From Gemmatimonadota bacterium (GTDB taxonomy: Bacteria; Gemmatimonadota; Gemmatimonadetes; Gemmatimonadales; GWC2-71-9): a stretch of 40,927 nucleotides of DNA. The stretch is from the NCBI GenBank assembly GCA_003251175.1, contig QKHC01000037.1, positions 1 to 40,927 of the forward strand. Direction: 5' to 3'. Under the pieces are notes generated by a model that had not been told where the DNA came from, did no database searches, and saw nothing but the letters and a program-made list of their open reading frames with translations. Positions 1 to 7,841 of the stretch are shown in pieces (the first letter of the stretch is position 1; each line of letters starts with the position of its first letter). Position numbers and translations under genes: made by a program.

Positions 1-1
1 G

Positions 2-1471
2 TTCGCCGGCCGGACGGCGATCGTCGCGCCGGAGGGCCGCTACACCTACGCCTCTTTGCTCGACGCCTCGGCACACGTGGCAGCGAGGCTGCTCAACGAG
101 GCCGCTGACCTCGCCGAGGCGCGCGTCGCGTTTCTCGTGCCCCCCGGCTGGCACTATGTCACGACGCAGTGGGGCATCTGGCGGGCGGGCGGCGTCGCCG
201 TCCCGCTGGCCGTGTCCCATCCGCCAGCTGAGCTCGAATACGTGATTCAGGACGCCGACGCGTCGATCGTGGTGGCGCACGCCGACTATGCCGCCGTGCT
301 GCGCCCGCTCGCCGCGGCGGCAGGCGCCCGGCTCCTGGATGCCGCTGCCCTCGCGGAGCGTCCGGTTCCTAGCTCCCGACTCCCGGCGGTGGGGGAGAGG
401 AGACGGGCCATGATCATCTACACCTCCGGCACGACCGGTCGGCCCAAGGGCGTCGTCACGAGCCATGCCAACATCCGCGCCCAGGTGACCAGCCTCGTCG
501 ACGCATGGGAGTGGTCAGCCGCCGATCGCATTCTCCTCGTGCTTCCCCTGCACCACGTGCACGGGATCATCAACGTGCTCAGCTGCGCGCTCTGGAGTGG
601 TGCCTGCTGCGACATCCTGCCGCGGTTCGACGCCGAAGAGACATGGCGGCGGATCGGGGGCGGAGATCTGACGCTGTTCATGGCGGTGCCCACCATCTAC
701 CGTCGCCTCATCGCCGCATGGGAACGCGCGGCACCGCGGGACCGCGCGTCGTGGGCCGCCGGGGCGCGGGGCATGCGTCTCATGGTCTCAGGCTCGGCCG
801 CGCTCCCGGTCGCCACCCTCGAGCGATGGCGGGAAATCACCGGCCATACGCTGCTTGAGCGCTACGGGATGACCGAGATCGGCATGGCGCTCTCCAACCC
901 GCTGCACGGGGAGCGTCGTCCGGGACGCGTGGGCGGCGCGCTGCCCGGAGTGATCCTGCGAATCGTGGACGAGGATGGCTCCCCGCTTGGCGCGGGCACT
1001 CCCGGCGAGCTCGAGGTGCGCGGCGATGCCGTATTTCGTGAGTACTGGGGGCGACCCGATGAGACCGTCGCCGCGTTTCACGACGGCTGGTTCCGCACCG
1101 GCGACGTCGCCGTCGTGGAGGACGGTGCCTATCGCCTGCTGGGCCGCCAGTCGGTCGACATCATCAAGACGGGCGGATACAAGGTCTCGGCGCTCGAGAT
1201 CGAGGAAGTGCTGCGCGCCCACCCGGCCGTCGGCGAGTGCGCCGTGGTTGGCATGACAGACGAGGAGTGGGGCGAGCGGGTGTGCGTTGCGGTCGAGGCC
1301 CGCGCGGGCGCCACGCTCACGCTCGCCGAGCTGCAACGCTGGGCGAAGGAGCGGCTCGCCCCCTACAAGGTGCCCCGTGCCCTGCGCGTCGTCGACGCGC
1401 TGCCGCGCAACGCGATGGGGAAGGTGACCAAGCCGGCGGTGGCCTCGTTGTTCCGGGGTGGGCCGCCGTAG
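2..1471 (+). CDS. Malonyl/methylmalonyl-CoA synthetase-like acyl-CoA ligase (ACSF3/MatB type), 5' end outside window
   Basis: Adenylate-forming ligase that would activate a carboxylic acid, probably malonate or methylmalonate, to its CoA thioester in the cytoplasm. The frame is open from the window edge, and the 18 codons before the TTG at 56 read as a normal ligase N-terminus, so the gene begins upstream. Visible motifs, numbered from the first codon here, are the AMP-binding loop YTSGTTGRPKG near residue 140, RYGMTEIGMALS near 286, the hinge motif KTGGYKVSALEIE near 390, and the catalytic Lys in LPRNAMGKVTK near 470. The MTEIGMALSNPL and NAMGK segments resemble ACSF3/MatB more than benzoate-CoA ligases. 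It converges with the reverse-strand gene ending at 1477, five bases away. Substrate is inferred; another short dicarboxylate is possible. Confidence 0.8.
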   Translation, partial: FAGRTAIVAPEGRYTYASLLDASAHVAARLLNEAADLAEARVAFLVPPGWHYVTTQWGIWRAGGVAVPLAVSHPPAELEYVIQDADASIVVAHADYAAVLRPLAAAAGARLLDAAALAERPVPSSRLPAVGERRRAMIIYTSGTTGRPKGVVTSHANIRAQVTSLVDAWEWSAADRILLVLPLHHVHGIINVLSCALWSGACCDILPRFDAEETWRRIGGGDLTLFMAVPTIYRRLIAAWERAAPRDRASWAAGARGMRLMVSGSAALPVATLERWREITGHTLLERYGMTEIGMALSNPLHGERRPGRVGGALPGVILRIVDEDGSPLGAGTPGELEVRGDAVFREYWGRPDETVAAFHDGWFRTGDVAVVEDGAYRLLGRQSVDIIKTGGYKVSALEIEEVLRAHPAVGECAVVGMTDEEWGERVCVAVEARAGATLTLAELQRWAKERLAPYKVPRALRVVDALPRNAMGKVTKPAVASLFRGGPP

Positions 1472-1476
1472 CGCGA

Positions 1477-1860
1477 CTACGTGGTGGCGCTGCTCTCCCC
1501 GTGAATCGTCGGCGACGTCGCGTGCGCGCGGTGTACCCGCAGGGTGCTCAGCGACGCGTCCACCTCGACCGGCAGCTCCGCCAGTCCATCAGGCCCCAGC
1601 TCGAACGCCACGAAACCGGAGTGACTGACGCGCGCGATCCCCACTGGGCCACCCGGACCCGGGTCCACGCGGGCGACTCCGCCGATGCGCGCCAGGATGG
1701 GATGCTCGGGCACGTTGACAGTGACTGGCGCAGCCGACGCCGTCGCGACGTCGCCAAGACGGTGCCCGCCCGATCCGCGCAGGATGGCGTGCAACGTCCG
1801 CAGCGTCGACGTGGCGATCATGCGACGCGGGTCGAGCAGCGATGGTCGGAAGCGAGGCAT
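1477..1860 (-). CDS. Hypothetical protein, possible degenerate Rieske-like domain without cluster ligands
   Basis: 127-residue protein, last gene of the multihaem cytochrome run and 10 nt downstream of the beta-barrel gene. I do not recognise it firmly. The stretch from about residue 45 to 90 (HPILARIGGVARVD, then GPVGIARVSHSGFVAFE) resembles the first strands of Rieske ferredoxin domains, where GGVxxV and GFVAF precede the first CxH ligand pair. Here no cysteine follows, and the other two frames of this strand do not supply a CxH or CxxH pair, so this is not a simple frameshift. The protein contains no cysteine at all, has no signal peptide and has no clear membrane segment. It may be a structural accessory of the cytochrome locus. 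The family call is inference. Confidence 0.5.
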   Translation of the reverse strand: MPRFRPSLLDPRRMIATSTLRTLHAILRGSGGHRLGDVATASAAPVTVNVPEHPILARIGGVARVDPGPGGPVGIARVSHSGFVAFELGPDGLAELPVEVDASLSTLRVHRAHATSPTIHGESSATT

Positions 1861-1870
1861 CGGCAGACTC

Positions 1871-3475
1871 TCAGAAACGGTAGCTGAGGCTCAGGTAGAC
1901 CTGATCGAGCCGACCGTCGGGACCAGTTTCGCGGTTGAGGGACGTGACCAGGTACCAGGCACGTCCGATTCCGACGTCCGCTTCGCCGCCGTACCAGACC
2001 ACGCGGCGGGTGCCGAGGCTGACCGGCGGATTGTCCTCCTGCCGCAGCCCGCCCGACAGCTCGAGGTGCAGCGGGTCGAGGGGATCCGCCGCCACACGAA
2101 GAGCGTGGAGCCATCCGGTCAGCTCGCCCGATTCGTAGCGGGTCGATCTCACCGACAGGCCGACGGCGGCCCGGCCGATGCGCTCGACGCCAGCCATGCC
2201 GGTGAGGGCCGTCGCGCGGCCCGCTGTGCCGCCGGCGGTGCTGCGACCCTCGACTCGCAGGCGGAAGTGCCCTCCGGCGAGGCTCGCGCCACCCCACGCT
2301 CCCTGACGGTAGCGGTCGTCGAAGGCCGTCACGGGATCGGTGACGTCGCGATAGAGTCGCACCGTGCGGCGGTTGTCAAAGCCCGCATCGACGCGCAACG
2401 GCCCGCGGGGATGGAACGAGACGAGCGCATAGCTGCTCGTGAAGGACAGCGGTTGCTCGCCGGCGTCCAGTCGCATGCCCCGGTAGAGATCCACCTCCTG
2501 GGCGGCTCGCAGCGTGACGCCGGGCGTCGTGATCATCGCCTGCAGGAAGCCGAATTCGCGGTTGGGATCGCCGGCGCGGTAGGAGCCGACGGCTCCCATG
2601 GTGACCGCCCACAGGGCTCCGCGCCTGGAGCTGCGCGCATCGCTGTGCAGCTGGAGGTATCCGCCGTAGTCGCGGATCGCGCCGTTGTAAGCCAGGTCCT
2701 CGGGCTCGGTGCCGCCGAACACGCCGAGGTTGGCATAGCGTCCCGGTACTTCGACGAACAGACCATCGAGCAGCAGGATCGATGACACGCCGGCGACGTA
2801 CTGCCGCCCCAACGCCGCGCGCACGGGAGCGCGCGCCGGCTGCCACAGCAGGACCAGCTGGTACACATCGGTGTCGGTGCGCGACGACGTACCCCCGGCG
2901 GCAAACTGCGAGCGCGCGGAGCGGGCGCGCACGTCGGCCGCGATGCCGAACGCCGTGCCGCCGAGGCGCGTGCCGGTGAGTCGCAGGTCGATGGCGGGCT
3001 GGGCATACTGTCCGGCATCCGGCGCGGTGCGCGTCATGACGTAGCGCGCGGCGATGCGACCGCGCAGACCGGTCCCCCAGGGGCGGCGCCGCACGGGCTC
3101 GATCGCGGGGGGCGCGGACGGCGGCGCCGGCGTGTCTGTCGCGGCTGTGCCGGCTGCAGCGGTGGGCTCGGCACCGGGGACGAAGCGCACCGGATCGCCT
3201 GGTACCACGTTGCCCACGGTGCCCGCCGCGATCTCGCACGCCGCGCCCTTGGACGACAGGTACCGCACGCGCAGCGTCGCGATCACCGAGTCGCCGCGGA
3301 CCACGCTGAGCTCAGCGCCCTCGGTCAGGCCGGCGTCACGTCCCGCGGTGACATAGATCTGGTCGCCGGACACGTACGACACGCGGGCCCAGCGGACGGT
3401 GGCCGAGTCCTGCGCGGCGCCGGCTGCCGTCATCAGACACGCACAGAGCACGGTGGCGAGTCCGAGGCGGCTCAC
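1871..3475 (-). CDS. Outer-membrane beta-barrel with periplasmic SH3-like domain, cytochrome-associated
   Basis: 534-residue exported protein. The GTG start at 3475 overlaps the stop of the 16-haem cytochrome gene (GTGA) and opens directly into a signal peptide (MSRLGLATVLCACLMTAAGA). The same frame stays open far upstream, but only as a shadow of the cytochrome gene. After cleavage comes a small beta-rich region (about 25-100) with SH3/FlgT-like phrases such as GDQIYVTAGRDAGL and VVPGDPVRFVPG. A Pro/Ala-rich linker follows (about 101-130), then some 400 residues of alternating polar/aromatic strands ending SLSYRF, a C-terminal Phe typical of outer-membrane barrels. Lying directly after two multihaem cytochromes, it could be the porin part of a porin-cytochrome conduit. 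That role is inferred; it could also be an unrelated outer-membrane protein. Confidence 0.75.
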   Translation of the reverse strand: MSRLGLATVLCACLMTAAGAAQDSATVRWARVSYVSGDQIYVTAGRDAGLTEGAELSVVRGDSVIATLRVRYLSSKGAACEIAAGTVGNVVPGDPVRFVPGAEPTAAAGTAATDTPAPPSAPPAIEPVRRRPWGTGLRGRIAARYVMTRTAPDAGQYAQPAIDLRLTGTRLGGTAFGIAADVRARSARSQFAAGGTSSRTDTDVYQLVLLWQPARAPVRAALGRQYVAGVSSILLLDGLFVEVPGRYANLGVFGGTEPEDLAYNGAIRDYGGYLQLHSDARSSRRGALWAVTMGAVGSYRAGDPNREFGFLQAMITTPGVTLRAAQEVDLYRGMRLDAGEQPLSFTSSYALVSFHPRGPLRVDAGFDNRRTVRLYRDVTDPVTAFDDRYRQGAWGGASLAGGHFRLRVEGRSTAGGTAGRATALTGMAGVERIGRAAVGLSVRSTRYESGELTGWLHALRVAADPLDPLHLELSGGLRQEDNPPVSLGTRRVVWYGGEADVGIGRAWYLVTSLNRETGPDGRLDQVYLSLSYRF

Positions 3476-4731
3476 GGTGCGTTCCCCTGAGGATGGCAGC
3501 GCAGGCAGTCGCTCGGCGTCGGCCCATACCCTGCGACCCCCCGATGGTGTTCGTCCATGCGTGCCTGGCTGTGACACTGCGTGCAGGTGAATTGCGCGAA
3601 GTTGTCCGCCACCGTGTGGCAGTCGGAGCACGAGTTCCACCTTCCACGGTGCCTGCCGGAGTAGATCGGAAACCACGTGGCGTCGTGATCGAACCGCGCC
3701 CCGTCCCACGTCACCGTGCCATGGCAGGCGACGCAGTCGGTCGGGATGCCCGCGGCGACATGGCTCGGGTTGGTGGTCCCATCGTAGTCCTGCTGGTGGC
3801 AATCGACGCAGGCCACCGTGCCGCCGCTGAACGAGCCGCTCTGATGGCATTGGGCGCAGGTGAGCGTCGCATGGGCTCCGGTGAGCGAGAATCCCGTCTG
3901 ATTGTGATCGAAATGGGCCCCCTCCCAGCTCGTGGTTCCGTGACACGCGGCGCAGTCGGTCGGGAGCCCCGCCGTGGCATGGTTGGGGTCGCTGGTCGCG
4001 TCGTAATCGCGTTGATGACAGTCCACACACGCCGCGCTGGAGCCGGTGAAGGTGAAGTTGCGATGGCATTGATCGCAGGAGAGCCCGGCGTGAGCGCCGG
4101 TGAGCGGGAAACCCGCCTGGCTGTGATCGAAGCGCGCGCGGGCCCAGTCGATGGTCGAATGGCATTGCGTGCAGTCGGTCGAGAATCCGACCTGCTGGTG
4201 GTCGGGCGTGGCGCTGGCGTAGCGCGTCATGTGGCACGCCTCGCACCGCGACGGTTGTCCCACGAACGTGAGCCGTCCGAGGGCGACGCCGGCATGGCAG
4301 GCACGGCAATCGGCCAGCAGATGCGAGCCGTCGAGCGGGAACCTGGTCTGCGCGTGCTCCTGGACCATCGCGGTACGATCGAAGAAGCTGCGCGGGGTGT
4401 GACAGCGCGCGCACGCCGAGCCCAGTTCACCGCGGTGCAGGTCTTCGTGGCAAGCCACGCATTCGCGGGAGGTGCCGGCGAAGTCGAGCGATACGTGGCA
4501 GGCGCGACAGGCGGCCCGGGCGTGACCGCCGCGCAGCGGGAAGCCCGAGCTCGCGTGATCGAACTCCGGGGTGGTGCGGATCGCGGTCCAGCTGGCCGGC
4601 TGGTGGCAGGCCGCGCACTCGACCGCGAGTGCGCCGTGCGGCGAGGTCGTGGTCTGCTGGGCCGGCGCGCTGCCCGCCGTCGCCAGCGCGACGACCAGCG
4701 CGACCGCCGCGGTCCACAGGGCGCGCGTCAT
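3472..4731 (-). CDS. 16-haem c-type cytochrome with tandem tri-haem repeats
   Basis: 419-residue periplasmic or surface cytochrome. The ATG at 4731 is preceded by AAGGAAG and overlaps the stop of the 20-haem gene (ATGA). The protein starts with a signal peptide ending APAQQ. I count 16 CxxCH haem-attachment motifs. The central part is a tandem array in which each 73-residue unit carries three CxxCH motifs and a fixed frame: FDHxQxGF, LTGAHAxLxC, ACVDCHQxDYD, PTDCxACHGT and a Trp. The many conserved non-motif His residues (FDH, GAH, PxH) are probable axial ligands. It resembles cytochrome c3/c7-like chains of metal-reducing and respiratory bacteria. It would carry electrons between the membrane and the outer-membrane barrel encoded next. 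No catalytic domain is visible. Confidence 0.88.
   Translation of the reverse strand: MTRALWTAAVALVVALATAGSAPAQQTTTSPHGALAVECAACHQPASWTAIRTTPEFDHASSGFPLRGGHARAACRACHVSLDFAGTSRECVACHEDLHRGELGSACARCHTPRSFFDRTAMVQEHAQTRFPLDGSHLLADCRACHAGVALGRLTFVGQPSRCEACHMTRYASATPDHQQVGFSTDCTQCHSTIDWARARFDHSQAGFPLTGAHAGLSCDQCHRNFTFTGSSAACVDCHQRDYDATSDPNHATAGLPTDCAACHGTTSWEGAHFDHNQTGFSLTGAHATLTCAQCHQSGSFSGGTVACVDCHQQDYDGTTNPSHVAAGIPTDCVACHGTVTWDGARFDHDATWFPIYSGRHRGRWNSCSDCHTVADNFAQFTCTQCHSQARMDEHHRGVAGYGPTPSDCLRCHPQGNAP
3694..4131 (-). repeat. Two perfect-phase 219-bp tandem units inside the 16-haem cytochrome gene
   Basis: The codon for the Phe of FDH recurs at 4131, 3912 and 3693, exactly 219 nt apart, giving units 3913-4131 and 3694-3912 of 73 codons each. 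The sequence cagtcggt recurs at 4172, 3953 and 3734 with the same period. Each unit encodes three haem motifs. DNA similarity between units is high, which suggests recent duplication within the gene. Confidence 0.85.
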
Positions 4732-6383
4732 GACTTCCTTTCGTGGCAGGCTTCGCACTTCGTGGGCACCGGTCGATACACGCGGTCGGCGGGCGGCGCG
4801 GCGACCGCATGGCAGCGGTCGCACGCGACCCGGGCATGCGCGCCGGCGAGCGCGAAGCGCGAGTCGCGGTCGTGGTCGAAACGCGCCGCTGGTCGCCAGG
4901 CACGCTCGTCGTGACACGGCGCGCATCCACCGCGCCGCGCGTCGAACTGCGCGCCGTGGGGTGAGCGGTGACAGGCGGCGCAGGTCTGGGAGGCGCTGAA
5001 CGAGAGAGTGTCGCCCGCTGCCCGCTGCTGGCGACCCATGGAGGCATGGCACGCGCTGCACGCCACCGCGGCGTGCGCGCCAGCCAGTGTGAAGGTGAAC
5101 TTGGCGTGCGTCGCGACATCGACGGTCGAGGGACGGAAGGCAGCCACGGTGTGGCATCCGTTGCAGTCGCGCCCCGCCGGCCCGCGGTGCGGGTCGGTGT
5201 GATGGCAATCGATACAGCGGGCAGAGGCCGGACGCATCACCGTCGACCCCCCGCGTCGCGGGTGACAGGCCACGCAGCGCACCGTGGCATGCGCCCCCTC
5301 CAGGGGGTATCGGGCGGCCGCGTGGCGCGCCGCCGTGAACGTCGACGGCGTGAAGCCAGCGAGCGAGTGGCACGCGTCGCAGTCGACCGCCTTGCCCGCG
5401 AGAGTGGCCGCGCCGCCGTGGGGATCGCGGTGGCAGTCGGTGCAGGCCGCGAACGCCAGGGGCCCCCGCCGGGCGCCCGGTCGGCCGGAGAAGTCGTGGC
5501 AGCGGTCGCACGCGGTCTGGCGATGCGCGCCGCGCAGGGGATAGCGGGTGCGGTCGTGATCGAAGCCCGCCCGATTGAGCGCCGTGAACGCCGTCGTCAG
5601 GTGACAGTCACTACACGCCGCGCCCAGCCGGCCACGGTGCGGGTCGGCGTGACAGGCGGAGCACTCCGCGAACGGCAGCGGCCGGTAGCGGGGGATCCTG
5701 CGGCCCTGGCCATCGGTGGACAGCGACAGGCGTTCCGCGGCATGACAGGCGCCGCACTCGACCTTCACGTGTCGGCCGGTCAACGGGTACCGGGTACGGG
5801 CGTGATCGAACCCCGGCGTCGTGCTCCAGGTGGCGGCGTCATGACAGGATTCGCACCGCGGACCCAAAGCCGACCGATGGGGATCGTCGTGACAGGTCGC
5901 GCAGGCGGTCTCGAGGCCCGTCCAGCCCGCTTCCCGGCGTCGCACCGACTTCGCCGCCGCGGGCGACACGCGGAACTTCGTGGTGTGGCAGTCCCCGCAT
6001 GCGGTGCGAGCATGCTTTCCCGTCAGATTCCAGCCGGCCTCCCCGTGATCGAACGCATCGGGCGAGCCGCCCGGCCACGCGATCAGTCGGAAGTCTTCTC
6101 CTGCGTGGTCCGGATGACACGAGGCACAGTTGTCTCGGCCGGGGGCCGCATGATACCCGCGCCGCTGCGCCACCAGCCAGGCGATGTCTTCATGGCAGGC
6201 GAGGCAGTTCCTCGACAAGGCGTCCCGTCCGCCACTGTGGCACTTCGCACAGCGCAGCGCCCCTTCGAGCTCCGCGTGGGGTCGGGCCAGCTTGCCGGGA
6301 GAGATCTGCGCGGTCACGCGGGTGCCACCGACGAGGAGGCTGGAGGCGGCGAGCACGGTCCACAGGACGGCGACACGACGCAC
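4728..6383 (-). CDS. 20-haem c-type cytochrome
   Basis: 551-residue exported multihaem cytochrome. I chose the GTG at 6383 because it begins a signal peptide (MRRVAVLWTVLAASSLLVGG) and lies 7 nt after the stop of the cytochrome b gene, with AGGTGAGCGGGG just upstream. Twenty CxxCH motifs are visible from about residue 40 to the C-terminus (CAKCH first, CEACH last). A repeated frame of FDHxRxRYPLxGxHxxxxCxxCH and CxxCHxDPHRG segments supplies extra His residues as likely axial haem ligands. The gene's TGA overlaps the ATG of the 16-haem gene. It would be the periplasmic electron acceptor from the membrane cytochrome b encoded upstream. No enzymatic domain is seen, so electron transfer or storage is the likely role. 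Confidence 0.88.
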   Translation of the reverse strand: MRRVAVLWTVLAASSLLVGGTRVTAQISPGKLARPHAELEGALRCAKCHSGGRDALSRNCLACHEDIAWLVAQRRGYHAAPGRDNCASCHPDHAGEDFRLIAWPGGSPDAFDHGEAGWNLTGKHARTACGDCHTTKFRVSPAAAKSVRRREAGWTGLETACATCHDDPHRSALGPRCESCHDAATWSTTPGFDHARTRYPLTGRHVKVECGACHAAERLSLSTDGQGRRIPRYRPLPFAECSACHADPHRGRLGAACSDCHLTTAFTALNRAGFDHDRTRYPLRGAHRQTACDRCHDFSGRPGARRGPLAFAACTDCHRDPHGGAATLAGKAVDCDACHSLAGFTPSTFTAARHAAARYPLEGAHATVRCVACHPRRGGSTVMRPASARCIDCHHTDPHRGPAGRDCNGCHTVAAFRPSTVDVATHAKFTFTLAGAHAAVACSACHASMGRQQRAAGDTLSFSASQTCAACHRSPHGAQFDARRGGCAPCHDERAWRPAARFDHDRDSRFALAGAHARVACDRCHAVAAPPADRVYRPVPTKCEACHERKS

Positions 6384-6390
6384 GCCCCGC

Positions 6391-7371
6391 TCACCTGAGC
6401 CACGTGGCGCCGACCAGGACCGCCACCGCGACGTGGACGAGCACGGCTCCCAGCGCGGCCACGGCGAAAGGCCGGTGGACCACATGCCAGAGACGCAGCA
6501 GGCGCTGGGTGGCGCCGAGGAGCCGCGCTTGCTGCATCAGCGCCATTTCGCGGCGCGCCAGCTTGCGGATCCGGCGCAGGGTGTGGCGGTTCACGCGGCG
6601 CCCGCAGGCCCTCGCGAGGGCACGCGTGGCGCGCCAGCGCGCGAAGTCGTCCCGTACCAGCTGCACGAGGGTCGCGCCGATCCCCATGCCTTCACAGGGC
6701 CACGGGTCCTCGCCGAGAATCGACTCGACCTGCTCGACGGGCAGTCGCGCGCGGGTCGCGATCTCGGCGAGTAGCGTGTGACGCACCCGTGTGAGCTCCG
6801 CCGCACCCAGCTCGCGACCGGCCCGGCTGCGCGGCACGCGCACGTAGAGGTACCGGCCGATCAGTCCCGAGAGCCAGACCGCGAGCATGGCGAAATACCC
6901 CAGCCCGATGAGTCCGTGGAACTGCCAGCCGGCGTGCACCGCGGCGAGCAACGGGAGCACCAGGGCCAGGGCGACGTGCACGTCCAGCCAGCGCGCCATG
7001 GAGCCGGTGAACGCCAGCCGGCGAAAACGACGGCGCACCGGATAGAGCCACAGCGTGAGAAAGATCGCGAGCGCGAGAATGCCGGCGGCCTGGCCCACGT
7101 ACCCCGACGGCCGCAGCCACGGGTGGAGCGGCGAACGGAGCCGTTCAGCGGCCGGCGCGAAGTAGTAGCTCGCGCCGATCACCGTCAACCCGACCAGCGG
7201 GAGCGCGGCGAGCACGAGCCAGCGGAGCCAGTGGCGGCCCGGCAGCCGCTCCACGGCGCCGGAGGTCCGCGTTTCGGCGGACGGTCGCACCAAGCGGGGC
7301 CCGGGGGCCGCCGGGTCTGTTGCGATGGACGATGAGCGTGGTCGTGTCGGCGCGGTCGCGTGGCGCAGCAT
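6391..7371 (-). CDS. Dihaem b-type cytochrome, five transmembrane segments
   Basis: 326-residue inner-membrane protein starting at the ATG at 7371. Upstream in-frame sequence is open but does not look like protein. Five hydrophobic segments are visible. One carries His-x13-His (HVALALVLPLLAAVH) and the last carries another His-x13-His (HRPFAVAALGAVLVH). Two such pairs on separate helices are what a four-helix-bundle dihaem cytochrome b uses to bind two stacked haems, as in b561 and ferric-reductase-like families. A soluble, Arg-rich loop of about 110 residues separates the third/fourth helices from the last. It is the first gene of the reverse-strand cytochrome run and probably passes electrons between the quinone pool, or the divergently encoded flavoprotein, and the 20-haem cytochrome. 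Direction of flow is unknown. Confidence 0.75.
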   Translation of the reverse strand: MLRHATAPTRPRSSSIATDPAAPGPRLVRPSAETRTSGAVERLPGRHWLRWLVLAALPLVGLTVIGASYYFAPAAERLRSPLHPWLRPSGYVGQAAGILALAIFLTLWLYPVRRRFRRLAFTGSMARWLDVHVALALVLPLLAAVHAGWQFHGLIGLGYFAMLAVWLSGLIGRYLYVRVPRSRAGRELGAAELTRVRHTLLAEIATRARLPVEQVESILGEDPWPCEGMGIGATLVQLVRDDFARWRATRALARACGRRVNRHTLRRIRKLARREMALMQQARLLGATQRLLRLWHVVHRPFAVAALGAVLVHVAVAVLVGATWLR

Positions 7372-7841
7372 TTCCGGTCCAGTCCTCCCGGTCGATCGAG
7401 TCACGGCGCGTCGCCGTCGGTGCGCCACGGAGACCGCGAGGTCCCAATCTCGTTGTGGCGGCGGTGCGCGGCGTCGCTCGCCGTCACGCCGCTTCGGGTC
7501 AGTTGCCCGTCGGCCGTCACCGGCGCTTTGGTCACATGCCAGCGAGCGCGCTGGCGCGCGGCACGGGCCGTGCACCACGCAAGGCCCACGCCTTCGACAC
7601 CGGGTTGGCTATGACCATTTCTGGCATCGAGTTGGGATGCAAGCGGAGAATGCCCGGCGCGACACGGGTGGCTCGTGCTAGAGCAGCATGCACCGGTACG
7701 ATGCAGGACGCGCAAATCGGGAACGTCGCAGTCGGATTTGTCTCGACAGTCGCCCCACTGACCGGCCGCGTGCAGGTGACCCGGACGTCGGTGACCGGGC
7801 ACCGCGCAGCGTCGGCTCCGGGCGCCGGAGATTGATGCGCG
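7372..7841. other. 470-nt divergent intergenic region
   Basis: This gap separates the reverse cytochrome b gene from the forward Fe-S/flavin reductase, so promoters for both should lie here. I find no convincing -35/-10 pair on either strand and no operator-like palindrome. The centre (about 7600-7740) is less GC-rich than its surroundings. Frames that stay open across it on both strands (for example 7532-7852 reverse and 7320-7835 forward) lack ribosome sites and mirror each other, so I treat them as chance. A GGAG about 10 nt before the ATG at 7842 is a plausible ribosome site. Confidence 0.5.

Noticed and set aside
2-1471. Benzoate-CoA ligase for the benzoyl-CoA pathway
   Set aside because: Motifs match the ACSF3/MatB group better, and the gene lies over 20 kb from the benzoyl-CoA operon.
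3476-4414. Long upstream extension of the beta-barrel frame
   Set aside because: It is a shadow of the 16-haem cytochrome gene. The GTG at 3475 begins a clear signal peptide and overlaps the cytochrome stop.
7628-7650. TGGCAT and TTGGGATGC as a possible sigma-54 site
   Set aside because: The GG to GC spacing is about 14 nt rather than 10.
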